Below, piece by piece: positions 5,613 through 10,613 of a DNA stretch of 10,613 bases (positions within the stretch are counted from its first letter, which is position 1; each line of letters opens with the position of its first letter). The position numbers and the translations under genes were made by a program. The DNA comes from CAZJRB01 sp964547995. GTDB taxonomy: Bacteria; Planctomycetota; Planctomycetia; Pirellulales; Thermoguttaceae. Where the stretch lies: NCBI GenBank assembly GCA_964547995.1, contig CAZJRB010000170.1, positions 1-10,613 of the forward strand, written 5' to 3'. The notes beneath the pieces were generated by a model. It saw nothing but the letters and a program-made list of their open reading frames with translations, did no database searches and was not told the origin of the DNA.

Positions 5613-5733
5613 GGCTTTGTCTCAAAACGTGTCCGAACGGGTTGTACGACGGGCTTCCAAGCCCGTCGCTTCCACCGAAACGGAACTTCTCAACGGGCTT
5701 GGAAGCCCGTCGTACGGGTTTTGAGACAAAGCC
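5613..5733. mobile_element. 121-bp MITE-like element with 16-bp terminal inverted repeats
   Basis: The ends are a perfect 16-bp inverted repeat: GGCTTTGTCTCAAAAC at 5613-5628 and its complement at 5718-5733. Inside, a 23-bp segment (5644-5666) is repeated inverted at 5693-5715, and each copy is itself a palindrome around ACGGGCTT-NN-AAGCCCGT, so the element can fold into one long hairpin or two short ones. It encodes no transposase. I see no clear target-site duplication beyond a possible CA. A non-autonomous element or relic of an IS is the best reading; the IS family is not identified. It ends 63 bases before the moaA start. Confidence 0.65.
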
Positions 5734-5777
5734 CAGCAGTGCTGCCACCCATCACACAAATTTGGAACTACTGAGAT

Positions 5778-5783
5778 TACAAT
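5778..5783 (+). promoter_or_regulatory. possible -10 box for moaA
   Basis: TACAAT, five of six matches, 13 bases before the GTG at 5797. The -35 region (about 5755-5760) is poor. If used, the transcript would start only a few bases before the start codon, which would fit the lack of a ribosome-binding site (near-leaderless mRNA). Confidence 0.25.
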
Positions 5784-5796
5784 TTCCTCTCCCCCC

Positions 5797-6810
5797 GTGA
5801 GCCCTCAATCCCCACCCCCGAACCCTCTCGTCGACCGGTACGGCCGCGTCCATGCCGACCTGCGCATCTCGGTCACCGACCGCTGCAATCTTCGGTGTAC
5901 GTATTGCATGCCGGCCGGGGGAGTCGAGTTCCGCCCCCACGGCGAAATGCTTTCCTACGAGGAAATCGAACGCTTCGTCCGGGCGGGGGCTTCCTTGGGA
6001 ATCGGCAAAGTGCGATTGACCGGCGGCGAACCGCTCGTCCGCAAGGGGATCGTCCGTCTCGTGCAGATGCTCGTGGCCGTTCCGGGCATCGACGAGGTGG
6101 CCATGACCACCAACGGCATTCTGCTCGACCAATTCGCCGAACCGCTGAAAGCCGCCGGACTCGGGCGGTTGAACATCAGTCTCGATACGCTCGACCGCGA
6201 GAAGTTCGTGCAGATCGCCCGGCACGACGAACTCGGTCGCGTATTGGGAGGGATCGCCGCGGTGAGGGCAGCCGGGTTCGAGAATATCAAGCTCAACACG
6301 CTGGCCATTCGCGGCGTGACGGAAGACGACGTGGTCCCGCTCGCCCGCTATGCCCTCGAGCACGGCCATGAGCTGCGATTCATCGAGTTCATGCCGGCCG
6401 ACGGCGACCAGCAGTGGCAGCCGGAGCGGGTTCTACCCGGTGAAGAAATCCTGGAAATCCTTGCCCGCGAAATCGGGCCGCTGGAGCCGATTTCACAAGA
6501 TGGATCACACGCCCCCGCCACGACCTACCGCTTTGCCGACGGCGGCGGGCGGATCGGCGTCATCCCCTCGGTCAGCGAACCGTTCTGCAAGAGGTGCGAC
6601 CGGCTGCGGCTGACGGCCGACGGCAACTTGCACAACTGCCTCTTTTCGGCTCAGAAATGGGACGCCCGATCCCTGCTCCGCTCGGGTGCCGCGGAAGGAG
6701 CGTTGGCCGAACTGATCCGGGCGGCCGTCCGCGACAAGCACGAAGCCCGCGGCAACGACGACGGCGAATTGAGCCGCTGCGGCCGGCCGATGCACCAGAT
6801 CGGGGGCTGA
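5797..6810 (+). CDS. moaA: GTP 3',8-cyclase MoaA (radical SAM, molybdenum cofactor biosynthesis)
   Basis: A protein of 337 aa, the usual length. MoaA converts GTP to 3',8-cyclo-7,8-dihydro-GTP, the first step of molybdopterin synthesis, in the cytoplasm. The radical-SAM cluster motif CNLRCTYC gives C30, C34 and C37; GGEPL at 76-80 is the SAM-binding loop. A second [4Fe-4S] site specific to MoaA is present as FCKRC (C264, C267) with C281, next to RLRLTADG (269-276). The C-terminal Gly-Gly (336-337), needed in this family, is intact. The start is GTG at 5797, with no Shine-Dalgarno sequence (a pyrimidine tract precedes it). I could not find a better start nearby, and the DRYGRxHxDLRISVTDRCN region is complete. 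The following ykgJ-like gene begins one base after the stop. No other moa genes are in the window. Confidence 0.96.
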   Translation: MSPQSPPPNPLVDRYGRVHADLRISVTDRCNLRCTYCMPAGGVEFRPHGEMLSYEEIERFVRAGASLGIGKVRLTGGEPLVRKGIVRLVQMLVAVPGIDEVAMTTNGILLDQFAEPLKAAGLGRLNISLDTLDREKFVQIARHDELGRVLGGIAAVRAAGFENIKLNTLAIRGVTEDDVVPLARYALEHGHELRFIEFMPADGDQQWQPERVLPGEEILEILAREIGPLEPISQDGSHAPATTYRFADGGGRIGVIPSVSEPFCKRCDRLRLTADGNLHNCLFSAQKWDARSLLRSGAAEGALAELIRAAVRDKHEARGNDDGELSRCGRPMHQIGG

Positions 6811-6811
6811 G

Positions 6812-7258
6812 ATGTCGACGTCCAAAAGGCCATCCCAAAAGCCGTCCAAGAAGCCCTGGTATCGCGACGGCCTGAGATTCGAGTGTACCGGTTGCGGCAA
6901 TTGCTGTACGGGCGCCCCCGGCTACGTTTGGCTCAACAAGACCGAGATCGAGGCCATCGCCGCGCTGTTTCAGATGGACGTCGACGCGTTCGAGAAGCAA
7001 TACGTCCGCAAGGTGGGCATCCGCAAGAGCCTCGTCGAGTTTCCCAACGGCGATTGCGTCTTTTTTGACAACGAGGGCCGCCGTTGCCGGATCTACACCG
7101 CCCGACCGCGGCAGTGCCGCACGTGGCCCTTCTGGGACTCGAATCTCCGCACGGCGGAAACCTGGGCTGAAATGAGCAAATCATGCCCCGGGGCAAACCG
7201 CGGGCCGCTCGTGGCCCTCGAAGAGATCCGGGAGAAAATCGCGGTGCTGAAGGTCTAA
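6812..7258 (+). CDS. YkgJ-family cysteine-cluster protein
   Basis: A protein of 148 aa with the pattern of the UPF0153/YkgJ family (putative zinc- or iron-binding CxxCxxCC proteins). After a basic N-terminal tail (1-15) come C25, C28, C31 and C32 in CTGCGNCC, then C82, C92, C102 and C125, the last in SCPG; IYxxRPxQCRxWPFW (94-108) is typical of the family. Members are thought to bind a metal or Fe-S cluster, but their biochemical role is not established. The ATG at 6812 lies one base after the moaA stop and is preceded by a GGGGG tract inside the moaA end, suggesting translational coupling. Pairing with an Fe-S enzyme gene invites, but does not prove, a role linked to MoaA or its clusters. 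Confidence 0.9.
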   Translation: MSTSKRPSQKPSKKPWYRDGLRFECTGCGNCCTGAPGYVWLNKTEIEAIAALFQMDVDAFEKQYVRKVGIRKSLVEFPNGDCVFFDNEGRRCRIYTARPRQCRTWPFWDSNLRTAETWAEMSKSCPGANRGPLVALEEIREKIAVLKV

Positions 7259-7348
7259 CAAGCCCGCCGCCACATCCCGCCGCCCGCCGAACGACCTTGG
7301 CGATTGAACTGCGATGTGCTCTTTTTTGAATCTAACGCCGGAGTTATG

Positions 7349-8008
7349 TCACGGCTTGTTCTTACCGCGGCGCACAAGTAGACAGACGATGATGCCCATC
7401 AACAGCAACGCGCCTACCCCGCCAATTGTCTTTGAAAGATTATGCAGGTCGATGTGGCCATTTTGTCTTCGACCGTCGCTCCCGGCGCGACCGGTGTCAC
7501 TATTCGGATTCACTGCCTTGATATCGATGGAGTTCACGAACGTATTTATGGTTGTTTCGTCGATTGGGGCATCCCCAACGTTCGCCGCCATCACTTTGTA
7601 TACGTTCGCATTGTATTGTACCATCGCTTGCGTGATCTGAATATTCACGCCGTGAGCGGAGCCCTTGGCGGTCATGAGCCAAATCTCATGGCCGTTCTTC
7701 ACCACCGAAGACGAGGCCGTGATGGTTCCGCCAATCTCTTCGGCAAACCCCTCTTCGGCTGATGAACGAACAAGCTTGATGTGTGAAGGTATTGCAATCT
7801 TTATGACGCCAAGTCTGAGCATTCCATCGTTCGACACCCAAAGGACCATAAACGGTTTGGGGGGATCATCAACTTGCTGGAAATCAGCAGCATCCGGCGC
7901 CGTGACGACGATTACCCCGTCGGGAGAAGTCCATTCACCGGCAAGAGCCCCGGCAGCGCTTAGGGCAACAGCTAATGACGCAATGACCGAGATTCGAAGG
8001 ATATCCAT
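7349..8008 (-). CDS. exported protein with C-terminal membrane anchor, unknown function
   Basis: A protein of 219 aa. The N-terminus MDILRISVIASLAVALSAAG is signal-peptide-like, with a probable cleavage after ALA (21-23). A soluble region (24-185) follows, then a membrane segment (about 194-212) and a basic tail RRGKNKP, so most of it should lie outside the cytoplasm. The soluble region, with regularly spaced beta-like strands and the ending ETTINTFVNSIDI, is reminiscent of PsbP/DcrB-type domains; that is a guess from pattern, not a family match. Start choice is uncertain: ATGs at 8029 and 8035 are in frame and would add 7 or 9 residues, and none has a ribosome-binding site. It is convergent with the ykgJ-like gene, with no obvious terminator in the 90-bp gap. 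Confidence 0.7.
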   Translation of the reverse strand: MDILRISVIASLAVALSAAGALAGEWTSPDGVIVVTAPDAADFQQVDDPPKPFMVLWVSNDGMLRLGVIKIAIPSHIKLVRSSAEEGFAEEIGGTITASSSVVKNGHEIWLMTAKGSAHGVNIQITQAMVQYNANVYKVMAANVGDAPIDETTINTFVNSIDIKAVNPNSDTGRAGSDGRRQNGHIDLHNLSKTIGGVGALLLMGIIVCLLVRRGKNKP

Positions 8009-8361
8009 GGCGTTTGTTCGTTGCGACATAACCATTTGGCAGGGAGCGGTCCATTCCCCCGAGCGAGAAGCCCACAATAACCCAATAGGGTACCTTCGGC
8101 GAACGATGTCATCAAGCGTTGGGCCTGGAATCTCGGGGAGTATGTTCGCAGGGCGCGGATAGTGGATCGCCGCAACCAAGAGTGTCTTCTTCCGCGCGTT
8201 GCAAAACGAAAAACCGGCCTCTTTCCTAGCAACGTGCCAGCCGTTCCCGTTCGAGGTCGGATTTGGCAAAAGGAGATAAAGAATGGTTGGATAAGGTGGG
8301 GGGAATGGGTCATGATTGTCGATAGACGAGAACGTGTAGAACCAGCTTTGATGATCCCCCC
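8009..8361. other. 353-bp divergent gap
   Basis: No convincing gene on either strand. Near the right end an 8-bp inverted repeat, TGGGGGGA (8297-8304) and TCCCCCCA (8355-8362), brackets the region just before the RNase H-like gene, and CATGATTG occurs at 8311-8318 and again at 8361-8368 over its start codon. Promoters for both flanking genes must lie here, but I see no strong -35/-10 pair. Confidence 0.5.
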
Positions 8362-9006
8362 ATGATTGGAACTCCGATGAACTGCACAACGCCACGATAT
8401 TTGTTGTATGCCCGGGCTGACCGCCATGCCCCGGGCTCCTGGCAATTCACGCTTCGATCTCCCGATGGTTCGGAAGAATTGGAAGCGGCCGACGTGGAAC
8501 CGAAGGTCCGCGGCGACCGCCTCGATTTGCTCACGCTCGTCCGTGCACTCGAATCGCTGGATCAGCCTTCGCAGATCGCGCTGGTCGGGTGTAGCCGGTA
8601 CATCCGCCAAGGGATCGAGCACGGGCTATCCGAGTGGCGAGAGAACGGATGGCGTTGGGAGTTCTTTGGGGACATGGTACCGGTGAGAAATGGGGACCTC
8701 TGGCAGAGGCTCGATCGTGCGTTGCGGTTTCATCGGGTCGGATGTTGCCGGCGCCGCTTCGATCCCCCACATGCGAAACCGGTTCGAGCGGACGAAAATC
8801 GGGGGGAAAATATGGAATCGGCGATTCGCGTCGCGGATCACGATTGGGTAAAATATGAGAAGTCCTCGGTGTCGGGTGGTTTGCGGCGATTGGCTGCCAT
8901 GCTCAACCTGCGGGACCATCGCGTAGTTCGATGGTGGGTTGGCTTGCTGTCATTCGGCTGGACGGCTCGAAATGGGGGCGCGAGGCTCCTGGGCAAGACC
9001 GCTTAG
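8362..9006 (+). CDS. RNase HI-like protein with degenerate active site
   Basis: A protein of 214 aa. Residues 12-132 follow the RNase HI pattern: a first strand with YLLYARADRHAPGSWQF, then GDRLDLLTLVRALESL (51-66, the position of TNNRMELxA), ALVGCSRYIRQGI (73-85, the position of TDSxYVxxGI), W-x-NGW (92-97), and VRNGDLWQRLDRALRFH (108-124). Of the four acidic catalytic residues, the first is not conserved, the glutamate is aspartate (D55), the TDS aspartate is cysteine (C77), and I see no fourth, so nuclease activity is unlikely. I have seen similar proteins annotated as ribonuclease H in planctomycetes. The last 80 residues are basic with an aromatic stretch (WWVGLLSFGW, 191-200). The start could be M1 (8362) or M6 (8377); neither has a good ribosome-binding site. 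glgB follows after 36 bases, so an operon is likely. Confidence 0.75.
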   Translation: MIGTPMNCTTPRYLLYARADRHAPGSWQFTLRSPDGSEELEAADVEPKVRGDRLDLLTLVRALESLDQPSQIALVGCSRYIRQGIEHGLSEWRENGWRWEFFGDMVPVRNGDLWQRLDRALRFHRVGCCRRRFDPPHAKPVRADENRGENMESAIRVADHDWVKYEKSSVSGGLRRLAAMLNLRDHRVVRWWVGLLSFGWTARNGGARLLGKTA

Positions 9007-9030
9007 CCGAGGAAACTGGAGAAAACCTGC

Positions 9031-9037
9031 AAGGAGG
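9031..9037 (+). promoter_or_regulatory. Shine-Dalgarno sequence of glgB
   Basis: AAGGAGG, five bases before GTG at 9043. An in-frame GTG at 9037 overlaps it and can be excluded. This fixes the glgB start. Confidence 0.75.
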
Positions 9038-9042
9038 TGTGT

Positions 9043-10613
9043 GTGGATACCACGACTGGTTTGGAGAATATTGGTCAACTCATTGAAGGAAGGCACAAGA
9101 ACCCGTTCGAGCTGTTGGGGCCGCACGAGGTGAACCGGTCGGGGCGCCGGGTGTTGGCGGTTCGGGCGTTTTTGCCCGACTCGACACAGGCGTGGGTGGT
9201 CGACCCGTCCCATGGAGGGCCCTCGCGGCCGATGCAGCGAATTCATCCGGCGGGTTTATTCGAGGCGATTTGCCCCTGCCGCGGCGAGAACGGATCGTCA
9301 AGGTACATGATCCGAGCAGCCGACCGGGAAGGTAACCAGAGCATCATGCACGACCCCTACTCGTTTCCACAACTGCTGACCGACTACGACCTGCACCTGT
9401 TGAACGAAGGCACGCACTGGAGGTGCTACGACCGGTTGGGTGCGCAATTGCGGACGATCGACGGGGTCGACGGCGTGAATTTCGCAGTCTGGGCGCCCAA
9501 CGCGACCAGCATCAGTGTGATCGGCGACTTCAACGCCTGGGACAGCCGCAAGCACCCCATGCGGAAGCACATCCCGAGCGGGTTCTGGGAGTTGTTCGTT
9601 CCCGGATTGTGTGAGGGAACCATCTACAAGTTCCTGGTCCGCCATTACGATCGGGCGTTCGAGAAGTCCGATCCGTTCGGGTTCGCCTCGGAAGTACCGC
9701 CCCGGACGGCGTCGCAAGTGGTCGACCTGAACCGCTATCACTGGCACGACGGCAAGTGGCTCGGACGCCGCAAGGAAACGAACTGGTTGGAAGAGCCGCT
9801 TTCATTTTACGAGGTCCACCTCGGAAGCTGGAAGCGACCGGGCGACGACCCGAACAAATGGTTGAGCTATCGTGAGTTGGCCCACCAGTTGGTCGACTAC
9901 TGCAAGGAGATGAACTACACGCACATCGAGTTGCTGCCGGTGGCCGAGCACCCGTTCTCCGGGAGTTGGGGATATCAGACGATCGGGTATTATGCGGTGA
10001 CCAGCCGTTACGGAACGCCGCACGACTTCATGTACTTCGTCGATCTTTGTCACCAGAACGACATCGGCGTACTTCTCGACTGGGTCCCGGCCCATTTCCC
10101 GCGCGACGGCCACGGTTTGCACCAGTTCGACGGAACGCCGCTCTACGAGCATGCCGATCCCCGGCAGGGAGAACATCGCGACTGGGGAACACTCATCTTC
10201 AACTACGGCCGGCACGAAGTCCGCAACTACTTGATCTCCAACGCGTTGTTCTGGTTCGACAAGTATCATATCGACGGGATCCGCGTCGACGCGGTCGCGT
10301 CGATGCTTTATCTCGACTACAGCCGCCAGGACGGCGACTGGCTGCCGAACGAGTTCGGCGGCCGCGAGAATCTTGCTGCGATCGGATTTCTCAAGCAACT
10401 GAACGAGGAATCGCACCTGCAATACCCGGGTGTATTGACGGTCGCGGAGGAATCGACCGCTTGGCCCGCCGTTTCCCGCCCCACTTATATGGGCGGATTG
10501 GGGTTTAGCTTGAAGTGGAATATGGGCTGGATGAACGACACCATCGGCTACATGCGGCACGAGCCGATTCACCGCAAGTATCACCACGACGAGCTGACCT
10601 TCAGCCTGATCTA
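9043..10613 (+). CDS. glgB: 1,4-alpha-glucan branching enzyme GlgB, 3' end beyond the window
   Basis: GTG at 9043, after a strong ribosome-binding site, opens 523 codons to the right edge; full GlgB is about 730 aa, so roughly the last 200 residues are missing. The enzyme makes alpha-1,6 branches in glycogen. The architecture is complete so far: an N1 module (about 18-115, with NPFELLGPH), a CBM48 domain (about 140-235, GVNFAVWAPNA and GDFNAWD), then the GH13 barrel from SFYEVHLGSW (264-273). GH13 regions are visible: VLLDWVPAHF (353-362), DGIRVDAV (411-418) with nucleophile D416, the general acid E469 in VAEEST, and HDE (525 region not reached; HHDELTF at 514-520 is seen). The third acidic residue lies beyond the edge. 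It is preceded by the RNase H-like gene with a 36-bp gap and probably shares its transcript. Confidence 0.95.
   Translation, partial: MDTTTGLENIGQLIEGRHKNPFELLGPHEVNRSGRRVLAVRAFLPDSTQAWVVDPSHGGPSRPMQRIHPAGLFEAICPCRGENGSSRYMIRAADREGNQSIMHDPYSFPQLLTDYDLHLLNEGTHWRCYDRLGAQLRTIDGVDGVNFAVWAPNATSISVIGDFNAWDSRKHPMRKHIPSGFWELFVPGLCEGTIYKFLVRHYDRAFEKSDPFGFASEVPPRTASQVVDLNRYHWHDGKWLGRRKETNWLEEPLSFYEVHLGSWKRPGDDPNKWLSYRELAHQLVDYCKEMNYTHIELLPVAEHPFSGSWGYQTIGYYAVTSRYGTPHDFMYFVDLCHQNDIGVLLDWVPAHFPRDGHGLHQFDGTPLYEHADPRQGEHRDWGTLIFNYGRHEVRNYLISNALFWFDKYHIDGIRVDAVASMLYLDYSRQDGDWLPNEFGGRENLAAIGFLKQLNEESHLQYPGVLTVAEESTAWPAVSRPTYMGGLGFSLKWNMGWMNDTIGYMRHEPIHRKYHHDELTFSLI

Larger units (their letters stand above)
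5143..5796. other. 650-bp divergent intergenic region
   Basis: This lies between the ENPYASP gene (minus) and moaA (plus). It holds a GC-rich inverted repeat, a heptad stretch, a small minus-strand ORF with a strong ribosome-binding site, and a MITE-like element. I see nothing specific in 5143-5290 beyond a weak -35/-10 pair for the ENPYASP gene (TTGTTT, 15 bases, TATGCT on the minus strand), which is too poor to annotate. Confidence 0.6.

Noticed and set aside
5458..5724. Plus-strand frame of 88 codons before moaA
   Set aside because: It crosses most of the MITE-like element and has no ribosome-binding site; the minus-strand 40-aa ORF in the same place has one.
7259..7348. Terminator between the two convergent genes
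   Set aside because: A T-run is present at 7322-7327 but I found no stable GC-rich hairpin directly before it.
8269..8294. Mini-ORF MVG after a good Shine-Dalgarno sequence
   Set aside because: AAAGGAG with ATG-GTT-GGA-TAA could be a leader peptide, but three codons are too few to tell from chance and no attenuator structure follows.
9802..10587. 261-codon minus-strand frame at the right end
   Set aside because: It is antisense to glgB, whose plus frame carries the GH13 catalytic motifs; high GC favours such open antisense frames.

Overview
The window looks like a chromosomal segment of a planctomycete, probably of the Pirellulales kind. This is inferred from three things. Two membrane proteins begin with an N-terminal ENPYASP motif of a type common in planctomycetal proteins. 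A degenerate RNase HI-like protein of a planctomycete type lies beside glgB. The long intergenic stretches are full of short GC-rich palindromes and heptanucleotide repeats. Shine-Dalgarno sequences are patchy: strong for glgB and a small ORF, absent for moaA.

Left half, minus strand (1-5142). The 5' part of an ENPYASP membrane-protein gene runs off the left edge. Upstream of it on the same strand is a 1034-aa protein with 13 near-identical TPR repeats fused to a metallo-beta-lactamase (MBL) domain with an intact metal-binding motif. Upstream again is a second, complete ENPYASP protein with four predicted membrane segments, so the TPR-MBL gene sits between two paralogues. The 1.08-kb gap 3513-4590 holds a possible promoter/operator region for the TPR-MBL gene, two phased heptanucleotide arrays, and a cluster of mostly 18-bp palindromes.

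Middle (5143-7258). A 650-bp divergent gap holds another heptad stretch, a 40-codon ORF with an excellent ribosome-binding site, and a 121-bp MITE-like element with perfect 16-bp terminal inverted repeats. Then come moaA (molybdenum cofactor biosynthesis, GTG start) and a YkgJ-family Cys-cluster gene starting one base after the moaA stop, so they are probably co-transcribed.

Right part (7259-10613). A minus-strand gene encodes an exported protein with a C-terminal membrane anchor and unknown function. Divergent from it, a plus-strand pair encodes a catalytically degenerate RNase HI-like protein and, 36 bases later, glgB (glycogen branching enzyme), which is cut by the right edge after 523 codons.

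The items most worth following up are the TPR-MBL protein (possible sensor/effector architecture), the inactive RNase H-like protein next to glgB, the MITE-like element with the small ORF, and the two repeat families.
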